The notes beneath the pieces are model-generated. The model was given only the letters and a program-made list of their open reading frames with translations. It had not been told where the DNA came from and searched no databases. Positions 1 to 8,002 of a stretch of 64,000 bases of DNA are shown piece after piece. The position numbers were made by a program, and so were the translations under genes. The DNA comes from Flavobacterium ajazii (lineage in GTDB: Bacteria; Bacteroidota; Bacteroidia; Flavobacteriales; Flavobacteriaceae), in contig NZ_JAAEHL010000004.1 of the NCBI RefSeq assembly GCF_010614725.1, positions 465,605 to 529,604 on the forward strand, written 5' to 3'. The stretch's first letter is position 1; every line of letters starts with the position of its first letter.

Positions 1-935
1 AATATGTTAAAGATGATTATGACTCATGGTTTGTCAATAACTGGAAAGAAAAACGCACTGAGCCTCTGCCAAGACTCGGCAGCCTGCAATTGCTTTTCCG
101 TAAACAAGGAGCCTGTTCTGATATTGCCAGTATGAGTGTGTTTACCATGCGCTCACAGGGTATTCCTGCTGCTGTTAACATCATACCCTTTTGGGCAACG
201 GCTACCGAAGGACATTACACCAATACTTTTTTTGATGAGAATAAACAAATGCTTAACTGCGATTACGGAACAAAGGATTTTCGGCAAAATCTGGTAAGGG
301 AACCTGCCAAAGTAATTCGTCTGACGTATTCTAAAAATCCGGAAACATTGGCCAGTTTTGAAGATATGGGTAATATTCCAAAAGGTTTTTTACAGCAGCA
401 AAATTACATTGATGTGACCAATGATTTCTGGGAAACTACAGATGTTAAATGTCCCTTATATGTTGATGCAAATCCATCAAAAATTGTATATGCAACCACC
501 TTCAACGGATTGGCATGGAGACCTTTTTGGTGGGGGAAAACAGCAAATAACGAAACCGTTTTTACAAAACTCTGCAGAAGGACCGTCATTATTCCACAAT
601 ATTACAGCAACGGGAAAATGATTCCCGCTGGAGCTCCTGTTGTTATCGGTAATACCACCACAAAAGTATTACAGCCAGATCTGACACAAACCAAAGAAGT
701 TACAATAGCCGAAAAAGAAAAATACCTAAAATTTAAACTGGGTATTACCTACCAGCTCTTGTACTGGGATAACAAATGGATAATGCTCGGAAAACAAACG
801 GTAAACAGCCCCATAACCGAAATGAAGTTTGAAAGGGCGCCAAAAAATGCCCTGTTTTTATTTGTAGCAAGTGACTCCAGAGGACTGGAACGACCTTTTA
901 TCATTGAGGATAATGGCGAGCGCTTTTGGTTTTAA
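1..935 (+). CDS. Transglutaminase-like domain protein, 5' partial
   Basis: The reading frame is open from base 3, so the gene starts before the window; the first ATG-like codon inside (TTG at 90) is not the real start. The visible product has a transglutaminase-like core: GACSDIA carries a likely nucleophilic Cys, a downstream GHYTN a likely His, and NCDYG a likely Asp. This is the Cys-His-Asp order of transglutaminase/cysteine-protease-like proteins, which Bacteroidetes often export. The C-terminal half is beta-rich and unfamiliar. It lies 79 bp upstream of another exported protein on the same strand. Substrate and function are unknown. The fold call rests on motif order only. Confidence 0.6.
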   Translation, partial: YVKDDYDSWFVNNWKEKRTEPLPRLGSLQLLFRKQGACSDIASMSVFTMRSQGIPAAVNIIPFWATATEGHYTNTFFDENKQMLNCDYGTKDFRQNLVREPAKVIRLTYSKNPETLASFEDMGNIPKGFLQQQNYIDVTNDFWETTDVKCPLYVDANPSKIVYATTFNGLAWRPFWWGKTANNETVFTKLCRRTVIIPQYYSNGKMIPAGAPVVIGNTTTKVLQPDLTQTKEVTIAEKEKYLKFKLGITYQLLYWDNKWIMLGKQTVNSPITEMKFERAPKNALFLFVASDSRGLERPFIIEDNGERFWF

Positions 936-941
936 AAAAAG

Positions 942-989
942 ATCAATTACAATGTCAAAAATCAATTAAAAAATCAATTACAATATCAA
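942..989. repeat. Short direct repeat between two genes
   Basis: Two 17-nt copies (942-958 and 973-989) of ATCAATTACAATRTCAA, with ATCAATTA fragments between them, lie in the spacer between the transglutaminase-like gene and the next gene. No terminator hairpin is evident here, so read-through into the following gene is likely. Possibly a slippage product. Confidence 0.55.
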
Positions 990-1014
990 TTAAAAATCTA
1001 AAATGTAAGTACAA

Positions 1015-2289
1015 ATGAAAAAATTATTTCTAACCCTACTCTTACTGCCTGTCTTTAGTCAGTCGCAAGTTAGTCCTAACGTTAGCAAACGTTATCCTGC
1101 ACATATCGTTTATAAAATTGATGAAGTAGCCTCTAAAATTTCTTTAAACGAAGACAAACAAATTAAAATTGCTCAAAAATTTATCAAAAATGACAGCATT
1201 GTCAATGCAGCCCTGGCTTCTGGTACACCTTCAAACCTGCTGAAAAATCAATACACTATTGACCGGGTATTTTTAAAAGACATATTATCTGTTGAAGAAA
1301 TGGAACAATTTGCATACGAAACAGATAAAGATAATCGATTTCTAGCCACTTTGATTTTGACTCAGCCAATAAAACTACAAACTGATCAAATAAAAAAAAT
1401 ACGCCATATTAATGATTCGTTAAGCGCTACTCCTAAAAAATCTCCAAGGGAAACCATTCAGTTTTATAACAGGAAACTATCAAAAATCTTAAATGAAAAG
1501 CAGTACGTTGACGTAATAAAATTCAACTATAAAGACGAATCTTTTATCGATGCCAAAATGGACTGGGAAAGAATTTTGAGATTAAAAATAAATACTCCCG
1601 GAAAGGAAAAAGAAGAATCTCAAGAGATCGTTAATTTTCATCTGGCCAAAAATGGTTATCTGGATAAAAAAGCAGAACGATATGAAAAAAAGAAACAGGA
1701 TTTCTTAAGCCTGAAAGCTACACTCATGGAACCGCCATTGCTGATTCGTGCCAAAATCCTTTCTGACCAAAAACATGCAAATAACAAATACGCATCGATC
1801 GTTAAATTTGAGAAAGAACTTAACCTAAGTCAAAGTCAAATTGACACACTACTGGCTAAATACGTTGCATTTGAAAGAATCATACTTGAGAATAAAGAAA
1901 ATGACTTAAATGGAAATTTTACTACTCCCAAACCATTGCCTTCAGAATTTGAAAACATAGCCAAAATTGTAACCTCAGAGCAAATGAACAAATGGCTTAA
2001 TCTCAAAAACAAAAATGAAGCAATTAAAAAAGCCAATCAAAGCTGGGCTGCATTAGAATCAGAAGGATTGACTAAAAATACAGACCAACAAAAACTAATG
2101 CCTGAACTCGCAAATTATCACCTGAAATTATTAATCGCATTAGAAAAAAACAAAAACTGGAAAACTTCTGAAACCCGTTTTCTTGTGCGTGATGTTGAGC
2201 AAAAAAAACCTGAAATCTTAGTACAATTAGATGCTATAAGCCGAAGCAAAGCTAAAAGTGAAAACGCCAAAAATGCTTTAGCCTGGTAG
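1015..2289 (+). CDS. Exported protein of unknown function
   Basis: The 424-residue product begins with a clear signal peptide (MKKLFLTLLLLPVFSQSQ), so it is exported. The remainder is charged and lysine-rich, predicted mostly alpha-helical, with several heptad-like stretches. It has no motif I recognise and no C-terminal T9SS sorting domain. It sits 79 bp after the transglutaminase-like gene and 76 bp before the Sel1-repeat gene on the same strand, so the three may be co-transcribed. The repeated 'EEMEQFAYETD' and 'SEQMNKWL' pattern suggests a degenerate internal duplication, but I cannot confirm this by eye. Function unknown. Confidence 0.75.
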   Translation: MKKLFLTLLLLPVFSQSQVSPNVSKRYPAHIVYKIDEVASKISLNEDKQIKIAQKFIKNDSIVNAALASGTPSNLLKNQYTIDRVFLKDILSVEEMEQFAYETDKDNRFLATLILTQPIKLQTDQIKKIRHINDSLSATPKKSPRETIQFYNRKLSKILNEKQYVDVIKFNYKDESFIDAKMDWERILRLKINTPGKEKEESQEIVNFHLAKNGYLDKKAERYEKKKQDFLSLKATLMEPPLLIRAKILSDQKHANNKYASIVKFEKELNLSQSQIDTLLAKYVAFERIILENKENDLNGNFTTPKPLPSEFENIAKIVTSEQMNKWLNLKNKNEAIKKANQSWAALESEGLTKNTDQQKLMPELANYHLKLLIALEKNKNWKTSETRFLVRDVEQKKPEILVQLDAISRSKAKSENAKNALAW

Positions 2290-2365
2290 AATCTGCTAAA
2301 CCGGAAAAACATAAAATTCCTGTTAGAACACCTAATTATTAACCTCAATATATAACAACAACCAA

Positions 2366-3904
2366 ATGAAGAAAATTACCAAAAAAGGAGTATGTATGTT
2401 ACTACTCTTGGGCAGTATACTGAGTCATTCACAGGAATATCAGGATACTCAAAAAATACTAAGAACGGCAAGGCTTCAGCTTGTAAAAGGGAGTCAAATG
2501 TACAACCCCGAGAAAGCAATAGCGAGTTACACTACATTAGCATCTCAGGGCGATCCGGTAGCCATGAATGCACTGGGACTGATTTACACTAAGGGTATTG
2601 CCGTAGCAACCAACGAAGAAGCAGGCATAAAGTGGTTTGAGCTTGCAGCACGGGTTGGCTATCCCAAAGCCTGGTACAATCTGGGAATTTTATATCAGGA
2701 AGGAGTAAACTCCAAAACAGATCCCGCCAAAGCTATACAATATTTCGAAAAAGCAGCCATTGCCGGTTATAATTCTGCCTATACCGCCTGGGGACGAATG
2801 GTAATGAGAGGAAACGGAGTCCCTCAGGATTACCCTCTGGCGATGAATATCTTTAAGCAAGGTGCCGAAAAAGGAAATTCGCACTGCAGTTATTTACAAG
2901 GCTATCTGTACTACAAAGGTTTTGGATGCACACAAGACTACAATCTCGCCATACAACACTTTGAGTTGGCAGTGCAAAAAAACAACCCCTGGGGAATGTA
3001 TATGCTTGGTCTTTGCTATCGTAACGGGTATGGTGTAGCTATAGATTTAGAAAAAGCAAAATTCTACCTCAGCAAATCTGCTGCAATGGGCGTAAAACCA
3101 TCCCAAATGGAACTGGATGATCCGGAAGCCGAAAACCATAGTCCTGCTCAGAAAAAAACCATTTCGACTCCTGTTGACGAAGTCATAACTATTACCGAGA
3201 CAGAAGCTCCGGAAACCTTTAAAAAGGTGAAACAGGTGCCTATTACAACTGATATTTCAGGAAATTACACTGGTTATGTATCGCGCTATGACTTTAGCGG
3301 ACAAAATATCTTAAGCAAAACACCATTGCAAATAGATTTGAAACATGATGGTAAAAAACTGACAGGAGAATGGAAAGAAACCGATGGTGACACTGTAGCT
3401 TTTACTGCTCAGATTCAGGACGATGCTATTGTTTTTCAAAATTCTAAGATAGACCGTACCGAGCATTTTTACAAAGGAAGTCTTAACACGTATGAGTTTA
3501 AAGATGCCAAACTGCAATTATTACAAACCGATGAATCGCTTTTTATAGTAGGCAACCTACAGTTGTATAATATCAAAGAAAGGGAAAATGAAAAACCGAT
3601 GTACCTGATTTTAGAGAAAAAACAAGTCCGAACCAGCGGAACTCAGGAAATCATTTCTTCTGTTTCAATTTATCCTAATCCTGTCCTAAGCGATTTTAAC
3701 CTAAGTTTCAATCTTGCTAAACCGGCTGATATAGAAGCCAGTATTTACTACAGTACCGGCAGGGAATTATATCGTCAGCAATGGAAAAATCTGGAAGAAG
3801 GAACACAGACTAAAAGTCTTACCCTAAATGTACCGCCGGGCTACTACATATTGCGGCTGACTTATGGGACAGAAATAAAAACGACCATTTTAATTAAAAA
3901 ATAA
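2366..3904 (+). CDS. Sel1-repeat protein with C-terminal T9SS sorting domain
   Basis: 512 residues. A signal peptide (about 1-23) is followed by a run of Sel1-like helical repeats (about 45-245) with the pattern A-x-x-x-Y/W-x-x-x-A...G-D/N-x-x-A-x-x-x-L-G. A linker leads to a beta-rich domain (about 295-400) with 'TDISGNYTGYVSRYD', and the C-terminal 80 residues form a type A T9SS sorting domain (starting VSIYPNPV, ending TTILIKK). Sel1 repeats mediate protein-protein contacts; the C-terminus predicts secretion across the outer membrane and surface attachment by the gliding/Por system. The next gene starts 5 bp after the stop codon, so the two are translated from one transcript and probably act together. 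Confidence 0.88.
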   Translation: MKKITKKGVCMLLLLGSILSHSQEYQDTQKILRTARLQLVKGSQMYNPEKAIASYTTLASQGDPVAMNALGLIYTKGIAVATNEEAGIKWFELAARVGYPKAWYNLGILYQEGVNSKTDPAKAIQYFEKAAIAGYNSAYTAWGRMVMRGNGVPQDYPLAMNIFKQGAEKGNSHCSYLQGYLYYKGFGCTQDYNLAIQHFELAVQKNNPWGMYMLGLCYRNGYGVAIDLEKAKFYLSKSAAMGVKPSQMELDDPEAENHSPAQKKTISTPVDEVITITETEAPETFKKVKQVPITTDISGNYTGYVSRYDFSGQNILSKTPLQIDLKHDGKKLTGEWKETDGDTVAFTAQIQDDAIVFQNSKIDRTEHFYKGSLNTYEFKDAKLQLLQTDESLFIVGNLQLYNIKERENEKPMYLILEKKQVRTSGTQEIISSVSIYPNPVLSDFNLSFNLAKPADIEASIYYSTGRELYRQQWKNLEEGTQTKSLTLNVPPGYYILRLTYGTEIKTTILIKK

Positions 3905-3909
3905 GAACA

Positions 3910-5382
3910 ATGAAAAAGAAATATTTTATAGTCGCTCTTACATTTCTGTTATTTTTTATAATACAGAATAGTTTTGGACAGGTAAGTCCCAGTGATTATG
4001 GTGAAGGCCCATACCTCAATCCTTGTGACCATACAAGTGACAACTATGATCCATATGATCCATCATGTAATGAAGAATCTGACCCTTGTGATCCTTTAAG
4101 TGCTAATTACGACCCTGCAATATGCGATAGCAGTTCAGGTGGAGGAAGTGGTGGCAGCGGCAGTGGTGGTGGTGGTGGTGGTGGTGGCGGTAGTTCTTCT
4201 GGAGGCACAAATCCATCAGCAAAACCACTTACAAAACAAGATTTTGATAAGTTGATAAATGATAATAAGGATACTTATAACATAACCGCCAAAACAAATC
4301 AGGTCATTAAAACGTCAGACGGTATAACGCATATTGGCACTCTTACTAAATTTAAGAATGATCAGGGTTATATATTTTATTATTTTACGCCCAATGTTAC
4401 TGATAGTCGATTTCAAGTAGGAATGTATTACAGGATACCTGATAGTCAAGGAAGTACAGCAATATTTGGTAATACTGGTAGTACCGGAAATATAGGGAGT
4501 AGTGCTGTAACTCCAACTTATTATAGCTATGATTTTTATGATTTCCCTTTTGGTCAGGGTTACTACTATACAAATCAGTATGGTGGTGAAGTAAACATAA
4601 ATATTTTACCTAATGATACGACGGAGACAGTTGTTAATACTTGTACCTCTTGCACTCAAAATGACCCAGACCCTAATGCAACCAGTGTAGGTGGAGCAAG
4701 TGTATCTGATGCCCGAAAACTTCAAGAAAGCATTATGAATGTCTTGGATAAAAGTCCTAAATTTAACAAGTTTAAAGCTTTAATAAAAAGAGGACCAAGA
4801 GATAATAAAGAATTTTTTTCTAAAATACCACAAGATAAATTAAATGAAGCATTAAATGACCTTGATGAAGGGGATCAAAAAATATTTGCTACAATTGTAG
4901 CTAACACAATAAATTCAAATAAGTCTATGACGATTCAGTATTTTTCTACAGAAACTTTGCTAAAAAGAAGTTCAGGGGATGTTATTACCAGATACAGTAA
5001 AGTTGCAAATGCATTAAAATTAAGTCCCACATTAGAGAGCACTTTATTAGCATCAGGAGATGGTCTTACTTCAAAAGAATTACTAGATATTTATGGAGGA
5101 GGTGCCACGGCTAAATTATATGGCACTATTGTTTCAGCCTTAGATACTACATCTCCAAAATATGATGAAGTCACTGCTTTACATGAATTTTTTGGACATG
5201 GCAGGCCTTTATCAATCGAAACCTCAACTTATACACATGATGAAAAAGATGCTATTCTTTTTGAAAATATGGTATGGCGTTTGTTAGGACAACCAGCAAA
5301 ACAAAGGAATGGTTTTGATCATGGCAAACAACCAAGACAAATTATACCTAACCATACAACTGCTTTACCTTCATTCAGATAA
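3910..5382 (+). CDS. Exported glycine-rich protein with C-terminal HExxGH putative metallopeptidase domain
   Basis: 490 residues. Signal peptide 1-24; two copies of a Cys-containing motif, C-D-x-x-S-x-N-Y-D-P (about 39-53 and 60-72), resembling the CTDPxAxNYDP repeats of Bacteroidetes surface proteins; a pure Gly/Ser linker (77-99); a middle region; and a C-terminal domain. The last domain holds H425-E-F-F-G-H430-G and a downstream acidic helix with E452. HExxGH is the zinc-binding form used by M49 dipeptidyl peptidases, so a zinc hydrolase is plausible but not shown. N-terminal export module, flexible linker and C-terminal enzymatic tip is the layout of secreted toxins. There is no T9SS domain at the end. 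Two duplicated exported genes follow, the first 15 bp away. Confidence 0.7.
   Translation: MKKKYFIVALTFLLFFIIQNSFGQVSPSDYGEGPYLNPCDHTSDNYDPYDPSCNEESDPCDPLSANYDPAICDSSSGGGSGGSGSGGGGGGGGGSSSGGTNPSAKPLTKQDFDKLINDNKDTYNITAKTNQVIKTSDGITHIGTLTKFKNDQGYIFYYFTPNVTDSRFQVGMYYRIPDSQGSTAIFGNTGSTGNIGSSAVTPTYYSYDFYDFPFGQGYYYTNQYGGEVNINILPNDTTETVVNTCTSCTQNDPDPNATSVGGASVSDARKLQESIMNVLDKSPKFNKFKALIKRGPRDNKEFFSKIPQDKLNEALNDLDEGDQKIFATIVANTINSNKSMTIQYFSTETLLKRSSGDVITRYSKVANALKLSPTLESTLLASGDGLTSKELLDIYGGGATAKLYGTIVSALDTTSPKYDEVTALHEFFGHGRPLSIETSTYTHDEKDAILFENMVWRLLGQPAKQRNGFDHGKQPRQIIPNHTTALPSFR
4164..4187. repeat. (GGT)8 trinucleotide tract inside the Gly linker
   Basis: Eight consecutive GGT triplets encode part of the glycine linker of the HExxGH protein. 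Being in frame, slippage would change linker length without breaking the gene. Confidence 0.85.
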
Positions 5383-5397
5383 TTTAAAAACAAAACT

Positions 5398-5922
5398 ATG
5401 AAAACAATAATTATAATATTAGTAAGCATGATTACATCAATGTTTTATGCTCAAAATTCAGAAGAACTACAATCATTCAACAATATAAATAATCTTGTAT
5501 TAAACACCATTCCCAATTTAACAGGAAAGGAATATTTTATATGGGAAGGTAAGGTAGGCTATGTGGTTGTTATTAGCAAAATAAATAACAATTACACTTA
5601 TTACAATTTAGAACTTGGACGGCTTAGCGGAGCTACAATAAAAAGCACTAAATCTGTAAGTTACAAGCCTGTATTAAATAAAATATTTATAAATTTCGCA
5701 CCTAAGCCTGGTGTAAAAAGATATATAAGCGAATATGGACATAATGGATTGAAAGAGCATATATTAGGAGTGGATTATTTTGCAATCTATAAAAACGGTG
5801 TCAAAACATTTGATTATTGCTTGCCTTCGTATTTAGATGACAACCCTATAGAAAAACCTATTGATAATGAATTATTAGAGTTCCTCTATGTTAATGTGTT
5901 GATTAATCCTGATAATCTTTAA
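5398..5922 (+). CDS. Exported small protein, first of two tandem paralogues
   Basis: 174 residues with a signal peptide ending at about FYAQ18. The body is beta-rich and aromatic, with GVKRYISEYGHNGL and TFDYCLPSYLD as the best conserved blocks, one cysteine, and a C-terminus VNVLINPDNL identical in the second copy. I do not recognise the family. It starts 15 bp after the HExxGH gene, so it is probably co-expressed. Export to the same compartment, small size and recent duplication would fit an immunity or inhibitor protein for that gene product, but this is inference. A rho-independent terminator follows. Confidence 0.75.
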   Translation: MKTIIIILVSMITSMFYAQNSEELQSFNNINNLVLNTIPNLTGKEYFIWEGKVGYVVVISKINNNYTYYNLELGRLSGATIKSTKSVSYKPVLNKIFINFAPKPGVKRYISEYGHNGLKEHILGVDYFAIYKNGVKTFDYCLPSYLDDNPIEKPIDNELLEFLYVNVLINPDNL

Positions 5923-6008
5923 ACTAATTTCAAAAACATGATTGAAATTTTTATGTACATATCAATAGAGACCTAATTAATCTTAATACACAAGACAAAA
6001 GTGAATTT

Positions 6009-6045
6009 AAAAAAGCTACATCTGCAAAAAAGGTGTAGCTTTTTT
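6009..6045 (+). terminator. Intrinsic terminator after first paralogue
   Basis: AAGCTACATCT pairs with AGGTGTAGCTT (one G-U) around a short A-rich loop and is followed by a T run. An almost identical hairpin follows the second paralogue, so the duplication included the terminator. Confidence 0.85.
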
Positions 6046-6088
6046 AGCAAAATTTAGTAATATAGACTATGGATAAAAAATCATAAAC

Positions 6089-6616
6089 ATGAAAACAAAA
6101 ATTATTATATTAATTAGCATGATTACCAATGTATTTTATGCTCAAAGTTTAGAAGAATCACAATCATTCAATAATGAAAATAATATTATCTTGAATACTA
6201 TTCCTAGTTTAGCAGGAAAGGAATATTTTATTTTGGACGGAATAGGGGGAAATATAGCTGTAGTTAGCAAAGTAAATAACAATTACACTTATTATAATAT
6301 AAAACTTAACCGTGCAGGTGGCGGAGCTACAATTGTAAACAACAAATCCATAGCTTTTAAACCTATTTTAGATAAAATATTTATAAATTTTGTACCTAAG
6401 GCTGGTGTAAAAAGATATATAAGTGAATATGGACACAATGGCTTAACGGAGCATATATTAGGAACAATTTATTTTGCAATCTATAAAAATGGAGTTAAAA
6501 CATTTGATTATTGTTTACCTTCGTATTTAGATGAGATCGTTGTAGAGAAACCTATTGATAATGACATTTTAGAATTTCTTTACGTTAATGTACTAATTAA
6601 TCCCGATAATCTTTAA
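6089..6616 (+). CDS. Exported small protein, second of two tandem paralogues
   Basis: 175 residues, roughly 70 percent identical by eye to the gene at 5398-5922 over the whole length, including the signal peptide, the KRYISEYGHNGL block and the LPSYLD block. The most divergent part is residues 50-90 (IGGNIAVVSK and GGGATIVNNK against the first copy), which could mark a specificity surface. It has its own 150-bp leader and its own terminator, so the copies can be expressed separately. Function unknown; probable partner or inhibitor of the upstream HExxGH protein by context only. Confidence 0.75.
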   Translation: MKTKIIILISMITNVFYAQSLEESQSFNNENNIILNTIPSLAGKEYFILDGIGGNIAVVSKVNNNYTYYNIKLNRAGGGATIVNNKSIAFKPILDKIFINFVPKAGVKRYISEYGHNGLTEHILGTIYFAIYKNGVKTFDYCLPSYLDEIVVEKPIDNDILEFLYVNVLINPDNL

Positions 6617-6697
6617 ACTACTTTTAAAAAACTTCTTTAACAGTTTTATATACTGGATGAATATATTCGGATTTAGTCCATAATATATAGACAAAAT

Positions 6698-6730
6698 AAG
6701 CTACATCTGTAAAAAGATGTAGCTTTTTGT
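6698..6730. terminator. Terminator after second paralogue, near copy of the one at 6009
   Basis: Perfect 11-bp stem AAGCTACATCT / AGATGTAGCTT with loop GTAAAA, then TTTTT. It lies between convergent genes and could serve both strands. Confidence 0.88.
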
Positions 6731-6740
6731 ATAAATAAAA

Positions 6741-7595
6741 TCACTTCAAAAAATAATCATTATCCTCAAACCAATCCGCCAATCGCTGTGGCCATGTTTT
6801 CAGTGAATTTGTTTTGGCCCTTTTTCCCATATTAAAAGCATGTCCCCCTTTAGAGTATAAATGCATTTCTACCGGAACATTTGCTTTTCGGTAACCATTA
6901 AGTAATTCTACTATGGGAGCCGAACAACAGGAATCATCGTTTGCCGCCAATAAAAAAGCCGGAGGCGCATCAGACTTAATTTCTTTTGGGATAAACAACG
7001 GTCCTGGGTAAATCAATATCTGAAAGTTGGGCTGTGCATCTATTTTATCAATTGTATCGGAGGAATCTTTTAAAATATTATTGGAGTTATAAGCAATCAT
7101 TGCGACAACTTCTCCACCTGCAGAAAATCCCATAGCACCAATTCGGTTAACATCAATTTTGAATTCAGCTGCTCTGCTTCTTATGAGTCTCATCGCTCTT
7201 TCAGCATCCTGTTTAATGTGAGTTTCCAGTTTGTATGGAGAATCTTTTGTTCTGGCCAGGCGGTATTTTAAAACAAAAGCGGTTACACCAATACTGTTTA
7301 AAAATTCGGCAGCATCCTTTCCTTCAGAATTAAAAACCAGATTTTCATGACCTCCTCCGGGACAAATAAGTACTGCCATTCCGTTTGGTTTTTCAGGAAA
7401 ATAAGCTGTTATTGATGGATTATGAATATTTCTGACCCACCAGTCCTGAGCTTGCTCCGGTTCGTCTTTGAGATTTTCAAAACCCGGTGCACCATTTTCC
7501 CAAAGCGGAATTTTAAGCCCTTCCTTTTGTGCAAACAGCATGCTCGAAAACATCAGAATAAATAAACAATTATATCTTTTTAGCTTTAATATCAT
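6741..7595 (-). CDS. Exported alpha/beta-hydrolase, acetylesterase-like
   Basis: 284 residues, signal peptide 1-22 (ending LFAQ). The core is an esterase/dienelactone-hydrolase-type fold: oxyanion-hole segment ICPGGGHENL (77-86), nucleophile elbow GFSAG with Ser158, probable acid Asp220 or Asp221 in AANDDSCC, and catalytic His252 in GGHAFNMG. The start IPLWENGAPG is typical of Bacteroidetes proteins annotated as acetyl-xylan or rhamnogalacturonan acetylesterases. It probably de-acetylates polysaccharides or oligosaccharides in the periplasm. No carbohydrate utilisation genes sit beside it. Convergent with the small exported genes. Confidence 0.85.
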   Translation of the reverse strand: MILKLKRYNCLFILMFSSMLFAQKEGLKIPLWENGAPGFENLKDEPEQAQDWWVRNIHNPSITAYFPEKPNGMAVLICPGGGHENLVFNSEGKDAAEFLNSIGVTAFVLKYRLARTKDSPYKLETHIKQDAERAMRLIRSRAAEFKIDVNRIGAMGFSAGGEVVAMIAYNSNNILKDSSDTIDKIDAQPNFQILIYPGPLFIPKEIKSDAPPAFLLAANDDSCCSAPIVELLNGYRKANVPVEMHLYSKGGHAFNMGKRAKTNSLKTWPQRLADWFEDNDYFLK

Positions 7596-7796
7596 CTTTA
7601 CTTTGATTTAAATATGCTAAATATAAAGCAATCCTAATAATCTGCCTGATACGAAATCGTCATTTCCTAATTCTAAAATTCTATTTTTCTTACAACCTTA
7701 ATTTTTCATTTCAAAATACAGCTCCTAATTATCAGCATATTAAAAATTTTGATATAATTATTACTTATTTTTATTTAGACTTGTTTTAAATAGTGT

Positions 7797-7804
7797 TATA
7801 TTTG
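7797..7804 (+). promoter_or_regulatory. -7 element in the 407-bp gap before the TonB-barrel gene
   Basis: TATATTTG fits the Bacteroidetes -7 consensus TAnnTTTG; the -33 half is weak. It would give a 190-nt untranslated leader. The rest of 7596-8002 is AT-rich. A 38-codon open frame (7833-7949) is present there, but I see no support for translation. Confidence 0.4.
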
Positions 7805-8002
7805 AAAAATAAAAACTTCAAATACAATCCAGATGTCAACATTCCATATATCAGCCAAAAATAGTATTCTGTCACTAAACATACTTTGTGATTTTTTTGT
7901 AGAAAATAAAAACATTTACCCAATGAACAAGAACTCTGACGGTCTTTAATTTGACAAATCAGGTTACAAATTCAAATTCATTCTACAAAATCATTAAATT
8001 TC

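Noticed and set aside
3910..5382. Classical HExxH zinc protease signature
   Set aside because: The residues read HEFFGH, with one extra position; described instead as HExxGH of the M49 kind.
7833..7949. 38-codon open frame upstream of the TonB-barrel gene
   Set aside because: No ribosome binding or composition support, no following terminator and no unusual codons; could be chance in an AT-rich leader.
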